DNA of 63,954 bases from Echinococcus granulosus (GCF_000524195.1 NW_020170387.1:218800-282753); one strand, 5' to 3'. Positions 39,501 through 56,490 are shown, numbered from the stretch's first letter. Notes: generated by a model from the sequence alone, not told the origin. Numbers and translations: made by a program.

Positions 39501-42500
39501 AATTATTCTAACGACAAAACGGATATCTGTACGCATGTCTGGAAATATTTAGGTTAACTGAATGGTTCCAATAAAGGAAACAGATTTAAAATGTTGGGAA
39601 TCCGTGCTTCAAATTGTGTTAAGCTGGATGCAATTGTATTGCATTTGTTATCGCGGCGGCTGCGATTGCGAATAATGCCTGCATGCCAATTTGTTCCGAT
39701 TGCAATATTCCAGAAACAACCAGAATTAAGTATTTCCGTTGGTTGCCTTGACATCAAATATCGTTGTTCGTTCGTCTACGTTTCTACTGCTGAGGGTACG
39801 CTTCTGTTTTAAATGATTCGAATGAAAAATGAATTTCTGCAGGCACATCCGGAAATAATAGTAAGGAGGCTTGCCTTAAAATGAATGGAAAGTTAAGGTG
39901 CCTGTTTATGTTAAACAGGAGTTAATTAGAAAACATCCCTTATCATGGCTGCTGTGATTGCTAATAACACGTGAATGTTTAGATATCGTAATAGAAGTTT
40001 TAAGTACAAACACGGGACATATAATGCGCACCGTTTTAATAAAACATTGTCACATATTCGGAGGATAATACAGCAGACGTATTCTAGCTCGAAAGGTCAT
40101 TAACCTCGTGACTCTCCTACACAGCAAAAAAGCGTCCAGTGTGATGCACCAAGGTAAAATTGACCGTCTTGGAGGGACTTCTGAAGTGGTTTGTGCACTT
40201 CCTTGCAGACAACCGACGTGAGTTTTTACAAAACATGCCAACAGCCGATTGACCACCTCAGTCTTATCCACCTCCTCGTCGACTGCTCCCTGAAGCCACC
40301 CGCGCACCACCTACTGATTGACATTTCTGTGCTGATCAACCAGCTGCCGCCTGCGGATGTGGTGGAGCAAACTAAAATTTACTTTATGGGCAAGTCCATC
40401 TAAATTTCGTCCCTCAGAAGCTTTTAATGCCACTTGAAATATAGTAATCTCCGTACCAACTTGTATCTTTATTTTTTTGTTTTTACAACTGTAATTACAT
40501 TTAAGAGTCAAGTATTATTTTTTGAGAAACCATGCCTATACCCCATGAACAAATGCCAAAGCAGTTGTGGAAAGAGATACTAAAACGCGGTTCTCCTATA
40601 TTGTGGCTAGTGATTCCTATTTACTATGGAGGATTTGAACACCTAAAACTGAACGTCATCATTTAACCCCGATGCAAATCCATTTGGTGTGGATGCTTGT
40701 CAAATCTACCACCCTTAAGTTTGTCGCTGCAGAGTTTATAATCTTATTTTCTGTTTTGATGGACTTCTGCGCACATTTCGTGAGCAAACCATTTAGACAT
40801 GCCCAGTGGTTGGAATATTAATAGCCGCAATCTTGTTGACGATTTGGGGTCGAAATGACATAAGCATCATTAACAAATGATCCCTCTGCTTGTACATGTA
40901 ATTTTTATTGTCTGTGGAATTTCGCTCAGCTTTGCTAGCTGCGCTAGTAGTACTGAACCGTAGATTTGAAATGGAGCAGCCTAATTAACCAACCTTCGTA
41001 AAAGCAGTCATTTGGAAGTCCTGCACCCCTCATAGTCTGCTCTTTTCTCTCCTCTGAATGGAATAAGTAAGCTAGTGGGTATACCTAAAACCTTTTTCCT
41101 CCTCTCTTCCCTTTCAGCCGAGACCGCACTCTGCAAGTTCAAAAATATGCACATGAATGTTACTGTCGTCATTCCAGAAAGGAGACAATCAGGTAAATAC
41201 CTCGCTTGTGCCTATTCATAGCTTCGTTCAATTTTTATGCAAATTTGACACATGTTGCACCGTATAACGTGAAAACAAACACCAGTAGGACTGGGTTCAA
41301 CATCTTTTATGCATCTAAATCAGCTGTTGCGCTTAAGCACACTTATGTGGTGTCTATTTTAATGCCTTTATTTCACAGTATTTTTAGGTTAGTTAAGCTG
41401 TTATTAACCTGCTAGGGAGCAATTTTCACTATCCAATTATCAAAGTATCTGTCATGTTTCTCCTATGGTATAGAACAGGTCCTACTTGCTTCTCCTTTAA
41501 ATATTTCAATTAAAACTAAAAACCTACTCACTTTAAAAGAATTTAATTAAACCAAAGACAATGCCATGATATCTGAGGCTTCCAATGGAAATAATGGAGT
41601 GATGTTGGGTCTCTGTAGGATTACAAATGAAGATACTAATGCTTAGTACTTTCATGCTATATAGGCGTCTTTTGATGATAACCAGAGATTTGTTTGTTTC
41701 TAGACGGTTCAGGAGAGTCTTCATTATTTCTTGAAAACTGAGAATGGTTTGATCAAGTCGACTGGATGTCTGTTTACTAAGTAGACTCTTCAGCAAGTGT
41801 GTCGACACGAAGTATAATGCCCATCCCTTAGCCATGGTTCCATAAATTATTCAATGCTACAAGGGTACGGTATCGTCTTCTGCTTATTGAAATTTACTTC
41901 ACTTAAAAGTACTGAATGCCGGTTACACCTACGCTGAATAGCTATAGCGGTTGGAAGCTGATTGACTTGCGTCATTGGAATAACTGGTGCATCTCCTTCA
42001 TGCAAACTTCTTGCGGGATCTTCTAGTTTTACCCACCTGACGAGAGGCTTTTGGATGGGACTTCAGAGCTGCTTCTGTATGCAATAGGTTCCTGACTTGT
42101 TTAACTCTCTTAAATTACACTGATAGAACCCCAAATTACCATCGAAATGGTAAAGGATTTCATTCGTTTACAAGTGCAATCGTGAAATTTGATAAAGCAC
42201 CATTAAAGCTGCCTCTGTCGTAATAGTGGACTTTGTAACGATGCAACAGCCGTGAGATGTGGTTCCTATTTTCCTTGACGCTGGTGGGAATAGACCAGTT
42301 GCAAGCGGAAATCAGCAGTTCACGAAGCAGTGTGAGTGAAAAGTCTAATACATTACCCAGTTTGTACTACTGTAGCGTCAATCAATCTCCGAAATTTTAT
42401 TGCTGCCTTCATCAGATCAAGAATATACAATGACATTTGCCATATTTTAATGGATATTTGAAATGAGTTTATGATACTTGGCATAGTCGATTTCCAATGT

Positions 42501-44356
42501 TTTTTAATGACAAGACCCACTTTTCCTTCACATCCCGGTTGATATGCAGGCCTTTACTTATAAAATACTGCAATCTGTTGCCCGTAATGTTTTTGCTTCA
42601 TCAGCAACAAGCGATTGACTGCTGTGGATATATTTTTGCCACTAAGAAATAACCCAACTTTCCACTTTCTGTCCTTCTCAGTACACCGGTTTTGGCTATT
42701 TTTAGCTCAATACCTCATTTTACTGACATTTAAAGCCAAATCATTTTCTAAAGGCGCCACAAACATTATTCTGTACTTTTGGGCGACATGTTCAATAGCA
42801 GCCCTGTGTATTTATGAAGACAATTTTAGTCAAGGTTATGCTCGTGGGCTATCCATCGTTGCAGGCATCCAGCCGAATAGATTTGGCTAAATTTTAAAGA
42901 GGGGCATGTTTTGAATAAATATCCACTTAAATAAACAAAAGTGATTGCGTTATAGTTAAATTTACTTGGAATTAACGGTGTGTTTCCAAAATAGAAGAGG
43001 AAAGGTTCGTAAAAAAAACCCTCCCCGTATTCCTACTCTTGCATAAGTTTTTAAAAATTATATTGCTTGCAGATAACAAAAATTCGCATTAGGGTGTGTG
43101 GATGCATGCGGAAAAACGCTCATTTGGCAGAATGTCTGCTTATTTACATGGTGAAGAGGTTTTAATTATAGAAAAAGGCACCCAACGGTGAGTTATTTGC
43201 AACCGACGATGACGGGGCGGCACAATGAGTGTGAGGAGGAACTGGCGTAAATGATAGTGTGGCCAGAAAGCAAATTAGTCGACACTTTATGGCAACTTTA
43301 GCCACACATTTGCATTACTTGTTTGAAAAACACTGCGAAAGTTTTACTGACTGCCTTAAAGATGGCCTTCATTCCTAACCACTTTTATATGCCCTTGATG
43401 CTCGAATAACAAATAAATTAGCTAAGTTCCCTTTTTAACAAAGATAAGGTAATTCCAGCATAAACCTTACAACTGAGTTGTGGTTTTCTAAATATTATTT
43501 TAAAAAATTTTTGATTTGCATTTGAACCATTACAATATTTTTATTCACCCAGTGGCTAATCCCTCGGAATTTTAATTTTAGATCAGAGCATTCTTTCTCT
43601 CGCCATCCTTTTAAAATCATCAACATCATTCTTTAGTAAACCCATTTTCGTTGGGGCACATATTCGCGCAACAAAGGACCGAGAACGGTAAAGACTACTT
43701 TTATTGCAGTTCCGGAGGGGCGAAATATAGCTCTAGCAGATTCTGCCAACATAGCACAAGAGGACATCTTTCACATCCCTTCGCCAAAGCCGACCCTCAC
43801 CGACTTTGGCATTTCCGTCAATCCAAGAAGCAGTCGGTTCGTCGGTCTCCTTGTAGCCTACATTCTCATCACCCTCCTAGTGGTGTACATGGTAGTCTGT
43901 GCAGTCTGCTTCCAGCCGCGCAAGTGTCTCAGTCTTGTTGGTCGCGATGCCGACGGAGAGAGCGAGTCCGTTTCTTCACCGCCACAACCGCAACCGTCCG
44001 TCAGACCACCACGCGGTCGCCGATTCACTTGGCGGTGGTTCCAGCCTCGAGCCTCTACCAGTCAGGCAGCCGATATGCCACTTGTTCTTCCGCGCACCAA
44101 TCCGCACTTCTCCCGGTCCGTGAATGGAGAGCGGTTCTTGCACTACCCGGTGCATCGTCGTCCCGCGCCCAACCTGCCACCAGCGGCAGTGGAGCCGCCC
44201 ACCGAGAACTGGGCCTCCTCCAACTCCCCTCACCAGCCCCACCATCAGTCCCTGCGCCACCAGCGACCCATGATAGTGGATGCCGCTTGGAATCGTGTGA
44301 ACGAGATAGACCCACCGCTGCCGCCCCTTGGAGCGCCAATTTCATACTATGACTAA
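33590..44356 (+). CDS. Transmembrane (B-like) ephrin, 387 aa, five coding exons
   Basis: Membrane ligand for Eph receptor tyrosine kinases in contact signalling. Coding exons: 33590-33750, 37398-37497, 40209-40389, 41118-41192, 43710-44356; all phases match. A hydrophobic leader (about 16-31) precedes the ephrin domain, which opens with HLVYWNTSNP (44-53, N49 glycosylation site). The four expected cysteines are C75 (F-I-C-P-N), C97, C113 and C153; N161-V-T is a second site. Exon 5 supplies a juxtamembrane stretch, one transmembrane helix (about 216-240) and a Pro- and Arg-rich cytoplasmic tail of about 147 residues with P-P-L-P-P-L-G and the end S-Y-Y-D. A-type ephrins have a GPI anchor instead. 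The tail lacks the usual C-terminal Y-Y-K-V PDZ ligand. The exon 3 donor is GC. An extra exon between 41192 and 43710 is not excluded. Confidence 0.88.
39440..40000 (+). repeat. Two diverged tandem units of about 300 bases
   Basis: TTCGTCTACGTTTC recurs 311 bases apart (39461 and 39772), followed in both by a similar CGTTTTGAATTATTC / TGTTTTAAATGATTC stretch. CGGCTGCGATTGCGAATAA matches TGGCTGCTGTGATTGCTAATAA 292 bases later. Identity is partial. Lies in ephrin intron 2. Confidence 0.6.
40390..41117 (+). other. GC-AG intron 3 of the ephrin gene
   Basis: The exon ends TTT ATG G and is followed by GCAAGT, the preferred form of a GC donor. The acceptor is CCCTTTCAG. Joining gives I-Y-F-M-A-E-T-A-L-C-K in frame and puts the fourth ephrin cysteine in place. 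Reading on without splicing reaches TAA four codons later. No GT donor nearby gives a phase-compatible product. Confidence 0.75.
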
Positions 44357-44825
44357 TAGACAGGCGAGGCAAAGGCACGACTTTTTTGTGCTCGCGCTGG
44401 TGTGTGAAGTTCTGTTCTTCTTCTTACCCCTTTTTCTAAAACGGCAAGCTATCTCTATTCATGCCTCTTTCTGGCCTCCTTTTTTGCACAACAATATAGA
44501 CCTTATTCAAATGCCACCGCCTCTCTCCTTCCCCGAAAATCACTTAACTGTGTCCAAACGTGCATTTGTTGCTTAGATGTAGAGAAGCAAGTGGAATGAA
44601 AAAAGATTGAATTAAAGTGACCTAAAATTTGAAGACCAGAGATGATTTCAGAATAAGAGATAAAACGTCCTGTTCATCACACTTATATGTGTGTAGAATA
44701 AGTGCCAGCCATACTTAAAACACCGAAATTGAATAATTTAATAACGGCTTAATGCAAATTTGTAGATGATTTACTTAAAATTCTCCTTAATATCGTTAGG
44801 ATTCTACAAAATCGCTTCTCCCTGT

Positions 44826-44831
44826 AATAAA
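44826..44831 (+). terminator. Candidate ephrin poly(A) signal AATAAA
   Basis: First canonical AATAAA after the ephrin stop, about 470 bases downstream. A variant ATTAAA occurs earlier, at 44611-44616. Confidence 0.4.
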
Positions 44832-45206
44832 TGTATGTTCTCGGCGAAGAACCCCTCTCTTAATTATAGGAGGACTTTGTATCTTGAGCTTTACCTTTTT
44901 GCAATCAGACACAAATGCGCTGCGTTAAAAGTTGCTTTTATTGCACTCTTTATTCATAATTACTTTCAATAACACCATATTTCAGTCCTAGTCGGATGAG
45001 GAACGAGTACTTTGGAGTTAACGGGACTGATTAATGGAAACAGCAAGACTTCGTTTGACAGCCACTTATCATTCTGGAGACGGTGACAGATGTTGGTGAC
45101 TGCTACAGTTGACGAACTCTTTAAGTCAAAAGCTGAATATTATGTTTGCTTAAATAATCGCCCTTAAGGAATCAGTATCACAAGTAATTAACACAAACGA
45201 GTATCC

Positions 45207-45234
45207 GCTTTATAACCAATGCTTTATAACCAAT
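45207..45234 (+). repeat. Perfect 14-bp tandem duplication
   Basis: GCTTTATAACCAAT occurs twice head to tail. Non-coding; a recent slippage or duplication event. Confidence 0.9.
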
Positions 45235-45356
45235 GGAACATTTCGCCTAGCAGAAATTTCGCGTTTTCATCAATATTATTCCCCGTGCTTTTCTTATGCA
45301 CTTATATTATGAAGAATACAAATCCTATGGGTACTTGTTGAGCACTCCGACTGTTC

Positions 45357-45530
45357 GTTTAACTCCTCGTTTTGGTTACGAGGGTATTGAAGGGCACAGC
45401 CACTGTGCCTCCTCACAGCAGCATGGCCTTTAAGACATTGTGGTAGCCCCTCAGCCCATCTGTACTTCGACAGTACTTTATTCACTCTAGCATTATGTCT
45501 TCACCCGTCTTCAGGGATATATCATATCAT
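45357..45530 (+). repeat. Diverged dispersed repeat, short copy C
   Basis: Matches the first part of copy A: TTTAACTC..CGTTTTGGT at the start, the TAGCCCC block, and TATGTCT..TCGTCTTCAGGGA at the end. Followed by an (ATATC)n-like run at 45516-45540. Confidence 0.55.
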
Positions 45531-46619
45531 ATATCATATCTAGTAATTATTGTATTCACCGCAGAAAGATCGAGATCAATCCGTTAAGCATTTGAAAGGT
45601 GTCTCTTTATGCATGAAATACTTTCCCGTTAACACCGGAGATTCTAAATCTGATAACCATTCTCTCCTATATTAAGAACAAAATGATTTGGGATACATAT
45701 ACTGCATACAAATGGTAATTTCCAGAATCAAGGCCAGAAGAAAAGACGGACTGTGTAGTAAGTAGGATGACATTCCGTGATTCCACAGTAATGGTGATAT
45801 TCTGTCAGTGGCAAAGTAGGGGCCCAATCTTCGAGCTAGGGCGTTTTTCTTGCAGCAAACAATTTGTTTAAAGTAGCGGAAAAGTCTGCCCGTGCTTATT
45901 AGTGGTGCCAAACAAAGTAGTTGTAGCGCCTCCAAGTTCAGTTTTATCAGTTGCATATTTTGCTAGGCCGTTTGGAAACCGTGAATCGTCATTAACCTCC
46001 CGCTTTAGCGCCAGAAAAAAATCTAAGGAAACTTTTTGTGATGCTCAAAGGAATTTCATTAACTTCTTGATTTTTCGGGTCTCCACATGAATAGCTGGTG
46101 AAATTTTATTTACTCGAGGTAGGGAAATTTCGGTTATTTAATGCCAGTTCAATTTGAAATTCCTTAAAAAATCTCACAGAGTGTTACCTGAAAGTGGGTT
46201 GAGTCTTTGACTGCACCATTTCCCTTATGAGCTTTAGCGACATCAGCCAAGCCTGTAGTTTGGGATTTGAAAAGTAAATGCATTAGGTAAACCACCAAAA
46301 CAGTTAACTAATTAATTAGAAGCTGTCTTGCAGCCTCTACTAATATAAATAAACAGAATTTAAGGTGAATTCGACTGACTTCGTGTTTGGATAGTGCCCA
46401 CTAATTTGCTCTCGCTAATTTCTCAGCAAAAACCGGTACGATAAATTGGTTCGGTAAGTACTACGAAGTGTTGCAGTTGTAGTAGAAATCCACTTTCTAA
46501 GACTAACTTTGACCGGTGGGTTCTTCACAGATCCACGTGATTCGGCGGCAGTGCCGAGCTACCCTATTATTTTCCCAGCTATCAAACAAATCTGCAATGC
46601 AGATCCTGAGGGATTTCGG

Positions 46620-46790
46620 ATTTTTGTTAAATTCTTACTAAAGGACACGGTCAATGTGCTTCCACCAGATGACATGACCTAAGAGCCATGCCAGTAGCCA
46701 CTTAGCCCACCTGCATGTCGACAATCATATTGGGAAGCAGAATTGTCAAATCCTGTCATCGGGAAGGTCTCGACGCCCTGTAATACTTTT
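46620..46790 (+). repeat. Diverged dispersed repeat, short copy D
   Basis: Weaker copy of the same segment. It shares the GCCATGCCAGTAGCCACTTAGCCCA block with copies A and C (GTAGCCCCTCAGCCCA in C). Confidence 0.45.
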
Positions 46791-47206
46791 GGATTAGTAG
46801 ATCCAACGAGACTATATAGGAGCATTTTTGAATAAATGATGTGTTATCCTCAGTAAACATTAATAAATTGAGATATAAAAAACCTTTTGAGCCATTATAA
46901 TAAGACGAAGTTCAGTGTTATTTACCTTCTCAGTCTAACAATCAATTTTTTCTTTATTTTATTGTTTGTTTTATTTTAACCTAAATAAAGCAGTTTGATC
47001 TTCAGTTTCATTTACATGTAGTGATTTGATACTTTGCTTAACTTATGCTTGACGTAATTGTATACTTTTAGGTGCAAATTTGTCAGCGCCGTCAAAGCCG
47101 CAAAAATATTTAAAAAAGTATGCTTACAAGCAATTACTCGCTTGTTATTTCTGTCAAAGTGCATTAATTCGTTTGTAGCGGCTTAAAGAGGACGCGCGTT
47201 TTGCAA

Positions 47207-48032
47207 ATGGGCTGCCCTCCGCCTACTGATGATGATATTAATAGGGTCCTGTTGGTGCACTTGGCTAACGTTTCTGCTTACCTAGAAATTTATCACCACC
47301 TTGAAAACTCACTCAGTGCGTTTGCCTTTATGTGCATGATGAAGTTTTTCCTTTAATGCACTTGGTATGTTTAAAACGGGGCATTTTTGTTTATAAACAC
47401 TGTGACTTTTATGTTCGCAAAGGCTTTCATGTTTTATTAAAGTTTGTGTATGTTTTTGTGCTTCACGAATCTCATTCATGCATGAGACACATTCCTTGCG
47501 AATTCATTTACGACCATACTTGTCAAAGTCGAGTGCTTTTAAAGATGGCTTCCTCTTCTCAATAACTTCTCTAGAAACAGGTCGTATTTCCCTAGCGAAA
47601 ACAAGATGTAACTCACTCTGCGGATCGGCCAAAATATCCAATGCCTCTTACAACTCAGCTGAGATGGCGTCGCATGGCGCCACCGCACGCATTCGAGTGG
47701 ATAATTCTTCATCATTTCACCTGGTGGATGAACTGTCTCCTTTTGATAATTACGTAGGTAGTGCTGATGCTACCAGGGCGTCTACAGACTGCAAGGTGCC
47801 CGACCCAATCAACTGGTTCTGTGGGGTTTTGGTGCCCCCGCAGTTGCGGCTAGCGCAGGTCAGTTTTCGACGTAGTCTACGCCTGGTAGCTGAACTGGCC
47901 ACTCGTCGAGCAGCCCTACTTCATTCGGCCAAACAGCTGTCGGACTTGATTGAAACACGAGATCGGCTTGACAGTGAATCCTTGGTCTCACCAAATCCTG
48001 TACCTGCTCAACCATCTCAGACCACACACTAG
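47207..48032 (+). CDS. CCDC115/Vma22-like V-ATPase assembly factor, 186 aa, two exons
   Basis: Small coiled-coil protein. Its relatives, yeast Vma22 and human CCDC115, help assemble the membrane sector of the V-ATPase at the ER/Golgi. Exon 1 is 47207-47315 (donor GTGCGT); exon 2 is 47581-48032 (acceptor AAACAG); the junction codon is Ser37. Two family blocks are visible: an N-terminal helix leading into S-R-I-S-L-A-K-T-R (37-45), and the C-terminal block DPINWFCGVLVPPQLRLAQ (111-129), close to the DPLNWFGILVP...LRQAQ block of the human protein, followed by a helix rich in L, A and R. The length is close to human (180 aa). The middle (50-108) is Ser-rich and poorly conserved. Exon 1 is less certain than exon 2; it rests on phase, the donor and a plausible N-terminal helix. 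Confidence 0.78.
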
Positions 48033-48065
48033 CTTACTTTTCATGTGTATTTGCTTATGAAAAAA

Positions 48066-48085
48066 GTGCTTGAATTAAACACTTG
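48066..48085 (+). terminator. ATTAAA poly(A) signal within a small hairpin, after the CCDC115-like gene
   Basis: ATTAAA at 48075-48080 lies in the loop of an AAGTG...CACTT inverted repeat about 40 bases after the stop codon. A poly(A) signal is plausible here; the hairpin may be chance. Confidence 0.4.
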
Positions 48086-49794
48086 AGCGCTTTTCAGAAG
48101 CGTCATTTTTGCTTATTCTATTACTCTTATAGAAGGTGGTATTTTCCACCCATTTGGTTCATTCATTCATGTTAAAGGTAAAGGCAGCGATTTTTCAGTC
48201 GTAATGATCTCAGTGATTTACCATATATGCAGGCAACTTTCCCATCTACTGTCTAAAATGGCCAATCCCGGGTTGGACTTTTCAATAATTAGGCTTTCCT
48301 CACGTGGGTAATCTCGAATTTTAAAACTTGGTTAAATTTTTCCCGATTTCATTACTTTAAAGGAACCGATCCATTTTGGTTCGTTGTGATCGGTTGTTGC
48401 GCCTCACATATTTTGCCTTACTGATTAACAAAAATCCAATGATTTTCAACTCAATGGTGGTACCTTTTATGTGCCAAAAACAATTTACGTTGTAAATTGA
48501 GGTTTTTGATACATATAGTGCCCTGAGGTAGCAAATTTTGTTTGCTTCCGAGTTTTGAGGGGTCCCAATCATCCTTCACTTAGCGACACTTACTGGTAAT
48601 CTGGTTGTTCGCATCAATGATCGCTGGCCTTTCAGCCTCACAAAACAGAGCTGTCATAGTGACACCTTCCTGCTTGCTTTGTACAATAGCTGGTGCCTGG
48701 TAGCAGAATCTCTCCACATTACTCAGTCGTTCTTCGGCTGAAAGTGTGCAGTCCAGTTCTCCCATCGCAAATGTCCATCAAATCTAGCCACTACATTTTC
48801 CGTGTCATGAAAACTCATTCGCGCTCGGGTTCATCACCTTTAGCTTGCATATGCACTCAAATCTCACCATCATTCCTCCTTGAGGAGGATAGACTTCTGT
48901 CTGGCGCTTCACTGCAATTAATTAGTCTTCCGAGTGTTTTATAGCCTGTACCCAATAATAGGGAATTGTGTTCGACGGCCCCCACCATGCGAATAACTCA
49001 TAAACTATTGTATTTTGGACCTTGCAATTATTTGCTACGGCGCAATAGGTGCCTTGCATTTGTATTGCCTTGTTCGAGACAACTTTTTAGATTGCAGTGA
49101 TAGTCCAAATGGCGTCAGGGTCGAGTTCTCGCATTCCGTTTCAAGCGATGATAAGTATTAAATATCTTGTTTCTTAATCGCAGCTAAAAACTGGTGTGAA
49201 CTGTTATGAATGGTAAAGTGTGGGGAGCTTTAATGCGCGATCTACAAACATTCTTGTGGTAATGGAGGCACACGATATAACCCCTGCCACCAGTAACGGA
49301 CGACCGCGACATACGTACGCGACTATTGCGGTTCAATTCACAAATCATTTTGAGGAGGGGAGCAACAAGCTTGAGGCGGTTACAAAGTATGGCCAGTTCA
49401 GTTTTCAGTGGCTTAGCGTAATCTTAAAGTTGTTAAGTCGGAACGCCTGGTGTGGGTAGGGAGTGATATGTAGCTACTGCAAACAATACTATTAGTTAAT
49501 TGAAGCTAATAGAAGCCTACATTTCTTGACCAATTAGGTAGTCACCTGCCTGACCTTGAAAACAAATTAAAAGTTTACCAGGCTACTGGAGCCATGATAC
49601 AGATCATCCCTACCCCATGTTAGTCCATACTTTCAGGGATAGAGGTGGGGGAATAGCAAATGTACTATAGCTGAAGTACTAAACGTAACGCGCAAGGCCC
49701 CATTGGTGAATGCTTTATCATGGGATAAGTGATTTTGCCAATTAATGTCCCCAACAAAGCTTAACTGAATAGTTAAGGCAAATGAGCACAAAAT
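48086..49794. other. Intergenic region after the CCDC115-like gene
   Basis: I see no gene, RNA gene or clear repeat here. The two flanking genes converge. Confidence 0.6.
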
Positions 49795-50165
49795 TCAAAG
49801 GTAGGAGAATGCCTGGGTAAATAGTGGAGGAATCGAGCGAATCCTGTTATCCGTGTTTGCAACTGCGGGGTTCCAAGCTATATGCAGCATTTCTGTTCTC
49901 AGCGACCTCGTAAACTTGAACACTACTATTGGAACCGGTATCACAGGCAGTCGGAATCTATGTTGGCAGTTTGCTGTCGTATATTTTTTGCCATCAGTAA
50001 TTACCTGTAACCAAATACGAAGTTGTGATTCTTCAAAATTCACAGCCACGCATAGCGCCTTGGGACGATGATCTCAGTCCTCTATCAATGCTACCATAGC
50101 AGGCCCAAACCCATCATCATTAAGAAAAAGCGCGACCCCAGTACTCTTAAGTACGCGACCCCAAC
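49795..50165 (-). pseudogene. Possible decayed non-LTR retrotransposon endonuclease fragment
   Basis: On the minus strand a frame reads G-V-A-L-F-L-N-D-D-G, then a stop (TGA), then R-P-K-A-L-C-V-A-V-N-F-E-E and an open run to 49795. The pattern of GVALF, a variable stretch, then a K/E-A-L-x-V block resembles the middle of AP-like endonuclease domains of flatworm non-LTR elements. It is interrupted, and no reverse transcriptase was seen. The resemblance is by eye only. Confidence 0.28.
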
Positions 50166-50424
50166 ATAAAGGGCAGGACTTGGTTAATGATGCAAAGACT
50201 TATAAGGCATAAAACGTAAAAATGAACGCCTTGAAAAGAAACTATTTGTTCGATTTTCAAATCACAAACAGTCAGCTTGGAGAAAGGCTGTCAAACAAGC
50301 CATAAAAATGAGAGCACGGAAAGAGGTAAGTCCAAGGATAGGGCATGGAATCTGCAAGTGTTCTTGGATGTGTACCGAAAATAGTCAGAAGGATGCACAG
50401 ACGGGAGGGGAGAGGGAGCACAGA

Positions 50425-50496
50425 GACGACCTACATCGTCAAGATCCGCTCCGCAAAGCTCGGTTGACGGGTCTCGAGTCATAGTACGGTTTCGTC
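50425..50496 (-). promoter_or_regulatory. SECIS element in the TGR 3'UTR
   Basis: On the minus strand the core 5' half AUGAC (50482-50478) faces CGAU (50438-50435). This gives the SECIS quartet: tandem G.A pairs flanked by U.U and by a non-paired N.N. Between them is a helix of TCGAGACCCG with CGGATCTTGA (nine pairs including one G.U, and one mismatch). Next come the apical unpaired AA (50465-50464), and a mini-helix CCG/CGG closing a seven-base loop, which suggests a type II SECIS. Outer helix: GACGA (50496-50492) with TCGTC (50429-50425). Found by hand folding only. Confidence 0.88.
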
Positions 50497-50536
50497 CTAT
50501 GCCTCCTCGCAGCCACCATCCCTAAGCGTCACGAAT

Positions 50537-50542
50537 TTTATT
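50537..50542 (-). terminator. AATAAA poly(A) signal between the TGR Sec codon and SECIS
   Basis: Canonical AATAAA on the transcribed strand, about 100 bases after the Sec codon and about 40 bases before the outer SECIS helix. Cleavage 15-25 bases downstream would remove the SECIS. I saw no canonical AATAAA in the few hundred bases after the SECIS. Whether the signal is used cannot be told from sequence. Confidence 0.35.
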
Positions 50543-50637
50543 CCCACCGGAGCACTAAATCCCACTTTCCCCGTAAAGCGCGATAATTGAAGACTACCAC
50601 CAACGGGGCAAGGACTAGGTGTGTGCTCCGGCAGGAC

Positions 50638-56475
<5,838 letters not shown>

Positions 56476-56490
56476 AGCGGTTCTTCGCTA
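56476..56490 (-). promoter_or_regulatory. 3' splice acceptor just upstream of the TGR start codon
   Basis: CCTTTTTAG ends at 56488 and is followed by CGAAGAACCGCT and the ATG. A pyrimidine-rich acceptor 12 bases before the start fits either spliced-leader addition or an alternative upstream exon. Echinococcus TGR is known to make a trans-spliced cytosolic form and a mitochondrial form from one gene. The 12 bases are open in frame (R-R-T-A), so an upstream leader exon ending in phase 0 could extend the protein. I found no convincing leader exon in the next 300 bases. Confidence 0.5.

Larger units (their letters stand above)
44832..47206. other. Intergenic region between the ephrin and the CCDC115-like gene
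   Basis: No gene seen. Holds the 14-bp duplication and the two short repeat copies C and D. Confidence 0.65.

Noticed and set aside
42400..42420. CTGATGA on the minus strand as a hammerhead core
   Set aside because: No GAAA box at the right distance and no stem II. The same holds for CTGATGA near 24350, 38406, 42600 and 47226.
43651..44352. 233-codon open frame on the plus strand overlapping ephrin exon 5
   Set aside because: It begins at TTG, is in a different frame from the TM helix and tail, and runs through the acceptor at 43709. It is a by-product of the GC-rich exon.
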